Below are positions 11,627 through 23,340 of a stretch of DNA of 64,000 bases, piece after piece. Position numbers and translations under genes: made by a program. Source of the DNA: Phytophthora hibernalis (lineage: Eukaryota > Oomycota > Peronosporomycetes > Peronosporales > Peronosporaceae); the NCBI GenBank assembly GCA_012656075.1, contig JAAKBF010000093.1, positions 248,001-312,000 of the forward strand, in the 5' to 3' direction. The notes below the pieces were generated by a model. That model worked only from the letters and a program-made list of their open reading frames with translations, searched no databases and was not told the origin of the DNA. Each line of letters begins with the position of its first letter. Position 1 is the first letter of the stretch.

Positions 11627-11935
11627 TTAATTGGTGACGTTCCTCACCTCGTGCAGGAACAGACTACCACGCTCGTCCAGCGTCTTCGGGCCAAACGCGT
11701 CCAAAGTGTACGCCAGCGTGTCGTTCATGTTGACGATGGTTAGGTTCATGAACTGCGTTTCGATCTCCTCCATCGTGTCCACCTCCGAGTAGCGACCGAA
11801 GATGGAGCTCTGCTTCGGCATTATACGCTCGACAGCGGTTGAGGGAAAGAAGTGAGCCTCGTCCAGCTTCAGGAATTTGGCGTTGCGGCGGTGCTGGTCG
11901 TGGGTAGCACAGTACCACGTATTAAAATACCTTTT
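11627..11935 (-). pseudogene. Orphan exon-like fragment
   Basis: About 100 minus-strand codons stay open, with balanced protein-like composition: segments RRNAKFLKLDEAHFFPS, IFGRYSEVDTMEEIETQFM and LDAFGPKTLDERGSLFLHE. At the end the DNA reads GAGGTGAGG, a plausible splice donor, so this may be one exon of a captured or broken gene. I do not recognise the family. Neighbours on both sides are repeats, and no matching second exon is visible. Confidence 0.4.
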
Positions 11936-11965
11936 ACATGAATACCTTCTTGCCGAAGTAAAGGG

Positions 11966-11990
11966 TGCCCGACTCGGGCACCCTATGTTT
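11966..11990. repeat. Perfect 10-bp stem hairpin
   Basis: GGGTGCCCGA and TCGGGCACCC face each other across one base. It may be an element end or a structured terminator-like site; nothing nearby decides between them. Confidence 0.6.
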
Positions 11991-12193
11991 ATACTGTACA
12001 GTACAACAGAACTTGAGTATAATGCTTAGACACAATCCAAGACGCGCCTCGGATTAAAAGTTTATTGCATTCAGCTCGAATGATTCAAGGTGCTGCTGTG
12101 CTGCAATTTAGTCATCAGATTTATGAATATTACTTGTATTATTAAGAATACATGTGCTGCTTTGCTGAGAGATTCGTATTTTAATACCTTTTT

Positions 12194-13223
12194 GAGAATG
12201 CCTCCATGTTATTATTTAATAATAGCATGGGGACATTATCTAAAAGGTGCTCATGATTACCTCCATTTTCTAAAAGGTGCGGTCGTCTTTAAAAGGTGCT
12301 CCTTCAAGGGGTGCGTTCGGTGGAACGCAATTTACAATGCACGATTTCGCGAAGTATAGAAATTTACTGCCAAATTCGATTTAGTCTCGTATTCTGTTTT
12401 CACCGCAACCCCGATAAGATAAGGCCTCCGAAGACTTGGCCCCAACATTGCAAATCTAGCAGGATACATCGCCGAATTCGGCGATGAAGGAAATAGAATT
12501 TTGAACACAGTTATGGTCGACCGAACGAGACTCGATTTGGCTTGATATCGCAAACCGTCACTGTGTGTGTAAACGAAGCAAAAATTCCAAATTGCGTGCT
12601 ACCGAACGCACCCAAATAACACGGGGTGCAACCAGCATCGGAACCACCAGCACCTCACGTAGGAAAGAGCGCGAGTGATCCGAGCAACAACAGCAGGTGC
12701 TTATCATTCTTCTTCTAGCCCTTGGACCAGTGGCTTGCCTACAGGTTGTGGAATCGGCTAAACTGTGCGACTGGTCATTATTAATACGATAGGACATACC
12801 ACATATTAATAATTGCAAACTCATACCGACAACAAGATCAACACTTCAGAAACCACAACCATGTTCCTGCAGCATTTCCACTATCACCATCCGTCTGCGG
12901 AAACGTTAGTTTATTTCCAGAGGGAGACCTCCATTTCATAATATACTCATTGTACACGACTACGCGTCTGTCGAGAAATACGTCGTGAAACGGTGGTGTA
13001 AGCGCTTAGTACGCTCGCCAGGTGCATGCTCGATGTTCGTGCACGTACATCACTACACGGCTCCACTTGTTGGCGTGACAGGCCAAGCTGCCATCTCTCC
13101 TGTTACACTTCGGTTAGGATAACAAGCACCTTTAAAATACGACCGCGCCTTTTAGAAAATGGTGGCCATCACGAGCACCTTTTATAGAATGCCCCCATGC
13201 TATTAATAGCATGGGGCATTCTC
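12194..13223. mobile_element. ~1.03-kb non-autonomous element with ~100-bp TIRs
   Basis: Sequence at 12194-12300 is repeated in inverted orientation at 13125-13223. Both arms contain a terminal palindrome around ATAGCATGG and the word CATTTTCTAAAAGG followed by a GGTCGT block. The interior codes for nothing I recognise and includes a perfect 20-bp palindrome centred on GAATTC at 12467-12486. The words AAAGGTGC inside each TIR form subterminal repeats. The structure fits a MULE-type or similar TIR MITE. A target-site duplication is not obvious at the ends. Confidence 0.75.
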
Positions 13224-13966
13224 CAATAGCATGTCCTTTTTGTGCGATCTGCGGGCGAGACTAAAGACGGCCATTTCTTTAAGGCTCTCCCTACGTTCAC
13301 CAATTAATTTGCAAAAGAATGGACGAAAACACGTGTGACACATGCAACAGTGGGATTGAAGAATACCGGTTCGTGAATGGTATATATGAAAACGGAATCT
13401 CTCAATTTGTGTAAGCATACAAATCGATGGCAAATGCGACGATCGCAACCGCTGGAAGCTCGATCGCTTCTAGATCACCAACTTCTTCATGCCCGTGTAC
13501 AACAACGTGAATCGTTGTCTGCCAGGCGACGACCAGTGCATCCCTCGTTATGCGCAGTGGATTTAGCAAAGTGATTTTAGAGGGATTAGATAAAAGAAAA
13601 TAAATGCAGCGATTTGGTAAAAAATGGATATAATTTCTAAGCTGATTTGACGGGGTATTGGATTATTGAGACGCGCAATACGAGGGCAGCACTGTAGTAA
13701 CATATTATAATATTTTCAAATTATATTTTCCCAAAATTTTGTTTTGGCTAATCAAAATCTTCTATTCCCAAAATGTTTTCTTTCATTCGTTGAAGGAATA
13801 TGATGACAATACCAAGAAAAAGCACTCACCTGACAATATATTCAAACAAAGTCGCACTGCGCACGAAGAAGCTCTGAAATTTATGATTCTCCTGAATTTC
13901 TTTAAAGTTTAAAGGTGTATTGTGTTACTGTTTCCTGAAGGAAATGAACTCTAATGACCAATTAAG
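13224..13966. other. No gene seen
   Basis: AT-rich sequence, especially 13590-13930, without a supported reading frame or repeat. Confidence 0.4.
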
Positions 13967-15186
13967 TCAGGCATTTACATCTTGACCAGTGTTTCGACTG
14001 CCGTGATTGCCGCAGCCTCCGGACCACAACCTTCCTGCTCTATCGTGTCCGCTTGCTGACTTCGTTTCCACTGTCCGAAGCCCCCTTGTGTGTTCTGCTA
14101 ACTCTCTCCAAATATAATGATCCATCCCCAATTGACCTCGTGATATCATCACACTTCGTTCCTGATCCATGGCAAGATTGGCTAACCAATCTGCCATTTT
14201 GTTGTGTCGACTATAATGGTGGTTCCAGCTCTGGACTTCGCATAGGTCTGCTAGTCGCCTCGTGATGAAATACCAGTGCTTGAGCCGCTTGACCTTGGGT
14301 GCCTTCCTCTCCCTCACCATTCTGAGAATTAGCTCGCTGTCTCCAACTATGTGTAGACCTCTCCATCCGTTGCTAGCGGCATGCGCCAGCTACCACTGCA
14401 AACCGATGTACTCCGCGACATTATTTGTTATTGTCCTACTTCCGAGTGCTGTGGCCGCCGCCCACGTGGCCTGCACATCTCCGCCTGATGTGCTTTGTAT
14501 CAGCCACACGCTTCCACTGTCCCCGGCCCTGGGTTACCTCGAGACCCGCCGTCGAAAAAAGCAACCCTCCTTATGCCTCGCGCTTCCTCTGAAGCTTGGC
14601 CCGACCTCTCCACCTTCCACTGTGCCAGAATGAAGTCCGCTACCTGTAGTTTGGTGACCGTCCGCTTGGTCAGAGGCTAACAGCCGAGACGATATCTGGC
14701 GAGATACCCACACGCGCTCCACTGACCGCTTTCTCTAGAGTTCGAGCCTTTCACCCATCAGGATGCACTCTATCCACATTTCTCCTCCATATTGCCGTTA
14801 AAGTTACGGCCACACTCAATCTCCACATATCTGACGCTACCTTGAAAAGGTCTCCCCATGGTTCCACTTGTTCAGCTTGTCCCCACTTCGTGACCCACCT
14901 CGGCAGCTTGTGCAGCTTGCACCAACGACGTCTGTCAGGGCGTCATCACTGGCCGCTTCCGTTCCGCTGCTTCTACGCCCTACCCTCGAAGCAGCATCTC
15001 CCAGAAGTCTTGCGCTTCAGGGCAAAACCAAGCCAGGTGCAGCGTTCCCCACGTGGTCGCCCTCTCGCAGCCACGTGCTCCTGATTCTCCTGAATTTCTT
15101 GGACCAAACGCGGTTTTGTACGCACCTGTTGGATGGGACGTCCAACTTTTTCGAGGAGTCCAGATTACTATCCACACCAATTTCAA
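13967..15186 (-). pseudogene. Non-LTR retrotransposon 3' end (RT zinc-binding region and RNase H)
   Basis: Reading 5' to 3' on the minus strand, 15186-14980 ends in HLAWFCPEAQDFWE, typical of the zf-RVT segment after a non-LTR reverse transcriptase. Downstream, broken frames rebuild an RNase H fold: NNVAEY (catalytic Glu, ~14400), IVGDSEL (Asp, ~14340) and HNKMADWLANLAMD (C-terminal Asp, ~14180). Stops and frame changes interrupt it several times. The reverse transcriptase itself is not in the window. Non-LTR elements of this layout copy themselves through target-primed reverse transcription; this is a dead 5'-truncated copy. Confidence 0.7.
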
Positions 15187-15189
15187 GTC

Positions 15190-15579
15190 AGGCCACGATA
15201 GTCACGATTTTGTTGGACCAAGGTCCAACAAGAATAAAACTCCTTATTTATAATTAGGAAGTCTAGAGAACCCCCATTGGCACCACAGCTCAAGGACAGT
15301 GCCGGTGATTTAACCGCGCGGCGCCACAGCTTACGATGATCACTCCGGGGCCATTACGAGCGTGCGTTTTAACTTTTTGTTTGTAGATATCCAGGCATCA
15401 AATCGTCCGGCTCATTACTGGTATTGTATAGGGTGCCGTGGTCTGGCCTGGGTACGCGCGATCCTAAGTAGTAAGTTAACTTGCTTCGTGCCCGGTTGCG
15501 TGTTACACGCATTAAAAAGGCGAAAGGGCTATCCGGTTACTGTCTAGAAAGAGTCGTGGCGCTCTATAAAATACCAGTA
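15190..15579. other. No gene seen
   Basis: Spacer between the non-LTR relic and the Crypton relic. I see no domain or clear repeat. Confidence 0.35.
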
Positions 15580-17850
15580 TTACCACAACGACCAAATCCA
15601 AGATAAACGTGTACAGGTAAATAAGCTTCTGTTTATCCGAGTTTCAGAACGATTCATTCGGGAGTCTCTGTCGTGCTTACGCAAAATATTAACTGCTGTT
15701 GACCACTGTAGCTGCTCTTTGCGACGCGCATGGTTGCGCCGGGTCCGAGGAAGTATATCAAGATTCGATGTTGCAGAAAGGAGCATGCTACGGGCCTCGT
15801 TGAGTGACGGGGTGTTAGCGAAGATGCCAGTGCGAATTAACGCGCGTTCGAGTCGGGTAATTAGGAAACGAAAATATGACCGTCGTTTGCGCTTGTTTTT
15901 ATCTGGCATATCAGCAGGTGCGAGATTTCGCAATGGTGGGTATCCTATCGCAGGGTTACCAAACCACCATAATTCCCAGGCATTAGCCATCGTGCCTTTG
16001 GGGAACTCAAAGTCGAGCGGGACACGTTGAAGTGATCCATTGTACGTGAAGACAGGATTCTCGGGTGGATCAGTCGAGGTACTGTCTCGAATGGCGGTAG
16101 TCTGCAAACCTGAACGTGCCGACTGTGGAAATTCGGTAAGGCCAGTATCATTTATTGCGTCACGGACTGTCATTTACTGAGCTCCGAATAACTAATCCAT
16201 TGTCAATCTGTCTATTGTCCAGTGATTTTTCATTTCGTGAGACAGGGCGGGCACAATTCCCTTAAGATATGCTGCTACTTCGGTAAGTTTGGTCTGCTTG
16301 ACGCTGCATCGCAACCAGGATTCCATTATGCGGTGGAACGCCGGTGGGTCTAATCGAATTGTTTTCGTTTGTAATACAGCATGGGACTCTTTCGCGCAGC
16401 GTGGCCACCATATCTGGATCGGGAAATAAGGCGGTCGATAACACCAGGTGCGTTGATTGGAGATTATTCATCAGGTACTCAAAGTGATACACTAACGATG
16501 CCAAAAAGAAAGCGCATGCAGGCTGCATGGTTGGTGGGGCCGAGGGAAACCAAATTCGGACTGCGTTTTTACTGTATCATCGAGCGTGTTAAATTGAGGT
16601 GGAGGATGGCGAAGTTCGGTGATTCGAAGGGGACATCTGCCACAAGTCGACCCACGACCATATCACCAGCCGCTTCATATCGCACGTACGTGTCTTGCAC
16701 ACATGGGAGGCTCCAACCTGCTCTTAAATATATTGATGCTGATGATGGACCAGCCGTAGAACAGCTAGACACGAAAGTGGCGATCCTTTGCACGCGGAGT
16801 GAGATCCAAAATCGTTAGAATTCAGACCAGAGCCGGCCAAAATGTCAGCAACAGCAGGTATCCTTAGTGTTCAATTCAAACGTTTTGCATAGTGGTCGTA
16901 CTGATTGTTGCTGGTGAACAATATCAAGATTGAGTCAAAACCGAACGTGGATGGGTATATAGCAATCGAGAGTACAGGGCATACATCAGGTTGGAGAGGA
17001 TTCGCATACACGTGACGAGCATCTTGTGGGCGCTCACCTTCTTAATCGTTTTTCATATGAGCGAATTGAATCGCTAGTGCGTCTTGATGCCATTGTATGT
17101 GCTGATATCGAATGGATACAGAATGACCAGCCCGACACATTAGATTCCAAGATAAAACCAGAAACGTATGCTCAAAAACAAACTCATTTTGAGACTGCTG
17201 TCGCATCGATTCGCAGATTAGTTGATACAAAGACGAATGGAGAGGTTAATTGCCTTCCGTTTGTCTTTGCCCGCTTTCATTTAATCGCTTGATCACTGTT
17301 CTCTTCAGACCCTTGAAAAAAGATTCATATCTGCCACGAACTCGGCTGGCATAGTAACTCCATAGAGTCGATAGAGATGGAAAAACTTGAGCGCATAAAG
17401 CTGTACACGGATTTTCCAGGTCGATCACCGTTATCCTTTCGCAGCGATGTTAAAAATCGCTGAAAATCTTTTGCGGTACCTACTAGGATGTTGAAAGGAT
17501 GCGTTGAAGGGTCAGATGTCATGAAACGACGTACTATTGCCTGCTTGAGCTGCGGGTAATCATCGGATGCGCGCAGTTGAGCTTGCAAGGCTGGATTTAA
17601 GAGGGATGCCTGTTTTGGTGAAGCCACACAACGTATCTGCTGATACCGTACGAGTACACGTCCTTCGACTTCTTCTCGATGAAGTTGTTCAAAACTTCAT
17701 GGACCTCGTCGTTCAAAGCCTCCGTGCCGGCGCCTTCCTCCTCTTCGTCGTCCATGTGCGATCTAAACTCTTCGAAGTACGCTTTCTCTCCAGTGGTTTT
17801 TATAAGTACAGTACACACTCCCTTAAATACGATCCAACAACCGTCCAACA
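15580..17850 (-). mobile_element. Crypton (tyrosine recombinase) transposon relic
   Basis: The minus strand carries, in broken frames, the whole coding order of an oomycete Crypton. An acidic N-terminus and core-binding region lie at 17850-17325 (VYSYGISRYVVWLHQN, then LLNPALQAQLRASDDYPQLK). The catalytic part at 17230-16569 includes LSWNLMCRAG and SVSIRYQHIQW, then the C-terminal box with LRAGWSLPCVQDTYVRYE, whose Tyr is the nucleophile candidate. A GCR1_C-like DNA-binding tail lies at 16173-15580 (GTMANAWELWWFG). The conserved H-x-x-R box reads H-S-A-C at 16790-16801, so its Arg is Cys. With several frame changes, this copy should be inactive. Cryptons integrate through a circular intermediate and lack TIRs, so the outer limits are not defined. 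Confidence 0.75.
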
Positions 17851-17889
17851 AATTCGTACTACATATGAGTTTTTGAGTTCGAAGTAGTG

Positions 17890-18250
17890 AAGTGTATTGT
17901 GTGAGGGCTACGGGAAGACAATCTTAATGAGCATGTTCAAAGTCGAACGCTTGCCACTGGCAAGCTGCCAGTCAGTGCTTCTTTTAATCACAGTAGAACA
18001 AGGGCCTCCTACAGTTAGTGTGTATTGTACATGTATTTAAATACTTCTTCTGTCCTGAAATTTACGGTCACTTTTTACGAGAGCGGTGCGAAGGCCACGA
18101 AAAAGTGTACCGTATACACACGCTAGCTCAAGGTAGAAGAGACACGAGTATTAATATGTGTAGTCCTTCTGCTTCGCCTGCTTTGAAGCCGCAGCATCTG
18201 TACGGTAGACGACAGCCTGCCGATCTTGTAATATTTTATCGTTCGAATAG
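17890..18250. other. No gene seen
   Basis: No recognisable coding content or clear repeat structure. Confidence 0.35.
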
Positions 18251-18520
18251 TTAACCCTTTCGTGGTCAAACGCGGCAAAATGCCGCGTTTTCCTTGTTTT
18301 CAGCTAAGTACGAGAGTGTACCCATTGTAAGTGCAGCAAAATGCTTCGTTTTACACTTTAAGTACGATTTCGACGGGACACTTGGAACATAAAGTACACA
18401 ATAAAATCCAAATGGAAGATTTGACGTCGCCCCTAAAACGCGGCAAAATGCTTCGTTTTACATGTTAACGACTTAAGCTTTTATACCATAGTATACACCA
18501 GTGGATCACGAAAGGGTTAA
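18251..18520. mobile_element. piggyBac-type MITE with TTAA target sites
   Basis: A 270-bp segment is flanked by TTAA on both sides (18251-18254, 18517-18520). It begins CCCTTTCGTG and ends CACGAAAGGG, the inverted match expected of piggyBac ends. Inside are several near copies of GCGGCAAAATGC with CGTTTT partners, forming small palindromes and subterminal repeats. There is no coding capacity, so it would depend on a transposase elsewhere. Confidence 0.8.
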
Positions 18521-18756
18521 TATAATTCTTTCAACACTATTCGATATATCATATTAATTATATAATCTAATTCTAATAATAGGTCGCATGACTAGTTAGT
18601 TTGCAACCAACCAAATATCAAATATGATATTACCGGTACCATCACCGAATTGCGTGTTGGACTTGGCATAAATGGTATACAGAGTTCCCCGGCAAAAGAA
18701 GACCGTAATCAGTTTTTTACCTTGCAAAATTAGTACAGTTGTCACAAAGCCTTGCT

Positions 18757-19404
18757 CTACCGCGATAAAAATCCGTTTGCAAACCCTTTAAGATAATCAC
18801 CTGCCTCTTGGTCCAAGAGGCAGGATACCAAGACTTGGTATCCTTTGTCGGCTATAATAGCCCATGCATTTGGATGGGCATACAGCAGAAGGCCCTTCAC
18901 CCGGCAGCGATTCATCCCCGGCAGCTTTTGTATCTTTTGAAGGTGGAAGACCTTGTTCTCCTTTGTCATGCGTGGCTCCAGGCTCATTCTGTGTGCAATT
19001 GATCGCGAATCATCGTACCGGTGGTGTTTGCCACTGTAGAACTTGCCGTACTCACGGATGCTTTCGCCTGGACGCCAACTTTGCTAAAGGGTGATGTCCA
19101 TCGAATACAAGACGCACGGGTTGTTTTCAAACGTGTTGCCCATTGTTGCTTCATGGCAGCGTTCCTCAACATAGTCGACGTAGATCTCGGGGCATACAAT
19201 TTGATGAACTTCGTAACGACGTCGGTGAATCGTCTTCGTTAACCGAAAACGCTTCGTGTTGCTGTCCCAGGTCCCGCATAACAAGTGCAATGAAGAATGC
19301 GTCCATGGGGCTTGATCTCTGATCGCCTGCCTCACCCTACGTTGCAATTCACGCAAAGCGGACATAGAGTTACAGCTCGTTGAACTCGTAGAGAAGTTCG
19401 TCAT
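18757..19404 (-). pseudogene. Harbinger-like (DDE_Tnp_4) transposase fragment
   Basis: Broken minus-strand frames spell a C-terminal transposase core of the DDE_Tnp_4/Harbinger-like type. MDITL at ~19090 stands where the first catalytic Asp lies. AHPNAWAIIADKGYQ (18757-18987) is the conserved box with the second Asp. The piece between is interrupted by frame changes. Minus-strand frames up to 19717 may be its N-terminal part, but I cannot identify them. The element ends are not visible. It is a dead relic. Confidence 0.55.
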
Positions 19405-20066
19405 GTCTTTGTTTGCTGCAGCGCCACCGAGATCCCTAAAAGTATTATTGGCGTGTCGGTGTCTTCGTTGTCCACCTCATGTAGAGGTGCATTGGAGTAC
19501 TGGTTGAGGTCTTGTTCCGCCCAATAATACGACGTTCTCGTAGCTCCAATAGAACTGCTTCGACTCGATCTCGAGCGGATTGGAGGTTCCCTGATTCCCG
19601 ACGCGACATTTTTTTACTTGGTCTTGTGAGAGAGACTGAGAAACTTCGTGAATAAACAAAACGCTCGCCGGGAACCTCGTTCGCTCGGGAGAGATGGGCC
19701 AAATCCCGATGGGACATCTCTCCCGAAGTTGATAAACCTCATCGCTTTGAACTAGGGGGTTTCCGTTAGGTCACGGGCCTTAACATCTGTCAGGACTTCC
19801 AACGAGATCCTGTACAACCGATCCCCGGGTTATCCAGGTATGCCAATTTTGAGTCAACTCGACAAGAGGTTCAGTATTATACTATGTATTAGTATCAGTA
19901 AAAATCGTAATACCAAGATTTATTGTATCCCCAGACGGTCCAAACAGGTTCAACGCCAGCGTTGGTGTTGCTTCGTTCTCTCTCCCTGCGCTCTCGTCAC
20001 TGTATTTACCCACGAGGCATGCGCGGCAAAATATACGTCGATGCTTGTGCAAAACGAGCATCCGTT

Positions 20067-20930
20067 TCAGCATTCAGGTTTTCGATTGAGTAGAGGATTG
20101 CAACAGAAACGCTGTCGTCTCGAGCTGGAGTAGTTGCTCGACCTGAATTCAACAATGCGTGACTCGATATGTGTGAAGATTGGTCTCATCCATTTCTTGG
20201 TTGTCACAAACACCCACATCTTGGATGTCACTGACGTAATTGGTGACAGGATCACCAATGTAATTTTGCGGGCTTCTGCGTACGAGTAGTAAACGTCGCT
20301 TCCGACGTCGTGATTGTGTTCGGTGTTGTGCGACGAGATACGAACCTTGTACTCGTCGTTTGGGTCCCGGATGAGCAATGCATTGAGCTTTGCCTTGTAT
20401 TCAATAGATCGAACCAAATGGTTGGTTCGGCGTCCCTTTCCGCGAGGTTTGAACGACTACCCATGCGTACAGATGTACGACTTAGTGTACCACTGTTGGG
20501 CTTCATCATACAACAGCGGCTTGCATCCTGTTTTAGCGGCTTGTTTTGCACGAGCCTTGTTTCGATCGATGACTGAGTTAGTCGTGCGCACTTTGTAAAA
20601 CTGATGCGTCTCGAGTTGGTATCTATAGAATCTCATCAGTCACATATTAGCCTCAGCCAGCGCCCACGACACGCACCCAAGCAGTCCCTTACCGCCCAAA
20701 GCAGCCTCAAACTCCTCCCATGACGAGAACTCGCCTTTAAAAGGAGGAAATGATACGGCGCCGCTATCGTCAGATGGACCCTCCGAGCTGTCTGCATCCT
20801 TAGCTTTAGAGTCCTTGCTGCTGATGTCTTCCTCGCCTGCACACCCACTCCGACATTCACGGTCACTTGCGTCCTTCTGGTCGCGACAAGCGCGCTTGGA
20901 TAGATACCCCGTGGTCATCGGGGTCCCCAT
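20067..20930 (-). pseudogene. FAR1/MULE-type transposase N-terminal fragment
   Basis: On the minus strand, 20930-20640 ends in FSSWEEFEAAL, a segment typical of the start of FAR1-like/MULE proteins. Downstream frames contain WYTKSYICTHG (Cys ligand), RIKD-type residues LLIRDPNDEYKVRI, and HNTEHNHDVGSDVYY (His ligands). Together these form a C2H2-like FAR1 zinc-binding module that binds transposon ends in this family. The frames are broken by indels and a stop, and no DDE domain follows. The fragment is unrelated to the Harbinger-like piece on its 3' side. Confidence 0.55.
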
Positions 20931-21077
20931 ACTGAGCTTGCCCGCATCAGAGGGGGAATTCTAACCAAAATGAAAGACAGGGAAAGAGCGCCGAGCAATT
21001 TCAAAATCTCATTCTTATGAAAAACCCCGACACGGTATGGGTTAGGTGTGTACTTATTAATCGGTGAACGCAGGCAC

Positions 21078-21907
21078 TTCCATTCTTTAAAGGCCATTAC
21101 AAAGAAAGGACATTCGTATGTTCGTCGATTACAGCTGGTGCTTACAAAATTAAAAAAATGGGCCAAAAATGAAGATATATTTGTTGCCGTGTCCGTTGCA
21201 GGTAGGTGTGTCCGTTGCGTTACTTAAAATATTGTAGCTAACACCCCAGTTTACAAATGTAAAGATAACATGTCAACGCTGACTTGTAAGATACAGATTA
21301 TTGAACCCACAGTGATTGACTTAAAATGAACTCATTCGTGGGAACTGCTACTGCTGTTGCACTTCAACTGAATCACCTTTCGCGTTTCCACGGGGCCGTT
21401 TGTCTGGGCGAATTTCAATACAATGATGTGTTTGAGCTATCCAGATCTATGCTTTTCACTCTAGGACGTATTGGGCTTTGCAGTCACTTTATTCTTCCAT
21501 TTCGTTCAGTACATGTAGTTAGCACTCGTACTTAGCGCTAGATCATATAGGTTTCGAATGGGGATTCCTGCGGTCCTGTTTCAAGCACTACAAATGCAGA
21601 ACGTCCCCAATTCATATTAGGGCTGCTGGGGTGCTTGCGCTTTGAGACAACTCACGCACGTTTATCGTAGGCATCAACCACTTGCGATTTCGCGGAATAC
21701 GTCGATGCACTGCTCGCTTCAGTGATACCCAATCAAATAATTGGGTGGAATGTTATATTTCGAGAAAAAGCATCGGTCACGGCAATCTGCAACGTACACG
21801 ATCTGTACGTGTATTTATTTAGGTTTGTAAATCTGAAGATGAATTATGCCAGCTGTAATCGGCGAACATACGAATATCCTTTCTTTGTAATGGCCTTTAA
21901 AGAAAAT
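21078..21907. mobile_element. ~830-bp inverted-repeat element (MITE-like)
   Basis: About 57 bp at 21092-21149, including TTTAAAGGCCATTACAAAG and GATTACAGCTGG, recurs inverted at 21846-21903. The interior has no recognisable gene. It looks like a non-autonomous TIR element; no clear target duplication is seen. Confidence 0.6.
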
Positions 21908-23065
21908 GGCCCTCTTTAGTCTCGCCCGGGATCTGCATGCACATCTGCTGTCAGCCCGAAGCGCCTATTTTTAGCCGGCATGTTCTAAGCCTACGTCAGC
22001 AGAGCCTACGACTTCGTGACATGAGCTGTAAACCACCCAATCTGTGACCATCGCAGTGTGGCCTTATGCTCAGTAATTCACCGGTATGGCTGTCAACCAG
22101 GCCGCTGATCAACCGTACTTTACGAAAGCGTGGACAATTTGCAAACTGGATCGAAGCGCTACACGCTTGGTGAGGCCGCAAGACGTGTCGATATGACTCG
22201 ACTATATCAGAGAAATTGAAAACGCGAATCGTTCTCACTGACCTCGACCTACAACGATGCAGATGCTTCGGAGCATTGGCAATCCAACAGGCAAGTCGAG
22301 AAGAGATTTTCTTTGAGCTGGTGCATGTATCCAGTTTGATCAAATCATGCATATGTTGATTATCAAATAACTTGATTTGAAATGTACCGGTACATGTAGG
22401 ACTTTTCGTAAAAGTGCAAGAAAACACGAGTCCAATTTACAAATCCCGATAGTCAGTCTATATTGGGATCGAAATCGCATGTATGCCACCAATTTATACC
22501 GTTTAAAAGCGACAAAACGGAAAGGTTGTCTCGATAACAGGGATGCGGTAGCAGTACAAACCTATTCCTTGCTACTTGACAAAGTCAACAACGAAACGAA
22601 ACGTATCGCCCTTGACAATCTGCCACTTTACCTCAAGCAATGCTAAGCCATCGCAAGAGCTGTTGTAAAGCGGAGTATTATTGTTCTACGCCAATGCGTT
22701 CATTAAATGTTTCTTGTCTTAGAAGATCAAAGCTTGTTACAGTATGCAGATAACTAGAATCATTAGTACTAGCCAATAAAGAAAAATCGCAGCATACCGC
22801 TCTATGAAAGTAACGATCCAGTGCCCGAGACCAAACGGAACAATGTGATACTGGAGCCCCGAGGGCGGCGTGCAGTTGCCCTCGCTGTTATTACGGCGAT
22901 CTTCACCCCCACCTAGACCGCCCCACAACCACCCACGAGAACGTCGTATGCCGATGGAAGCCCTACACGATACGAGAGGCGCGCGCCTTGCGGGTCTTAC
23001 TGATCATTTGCGCGTGGCGTCAGAGCACATGCAGGCCTCGCGGATAGCCGCATAGACGTAGCACG
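21908..23065. other. No supported gene
   Basis: The longest frames (143 and 89 codons) have no recognisable motif. A short plus-strand frame ending at 23055 resembles repeat-encoded sequence but is too short to name. A Tc1/mariner element inserts at 23066. Confidence 0.35.
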
Positions 23066-23067
23066 TA

Positions 23068-23340
23068 CAGTGCTTGCCAAATCATTAGGACCCCGTTTTT
23101 GGGGTTGACTTTTCCCGATATCTCAGCCTATAGGCCGAGTTAGGAGCTGAGATTTAGATATGGGCTCTTTATTGGTAGTACGAAGGCGGTACATGGGTTA
23201 GCAACCTGGGTTTCGAGTTTTCTGGTAGGGCTGCTATAAGACTGCCGCTTTCGGCTCCAACGACAAAATATAGTACCGTACCCTTTTATGACACAAAAAC
23301 GCGTTTTTATGAAACCCAATACAAACTCTTATATTAAAAG
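23068..23340 (+). repeat. Left TIR of Tc1/mariner element
   Basis: 273 bp, starting CAGTGC. It pairs with 24488-24760; visible mismatches include TT versus GC at the seventh to eighth bases. Confidence 0.95.
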
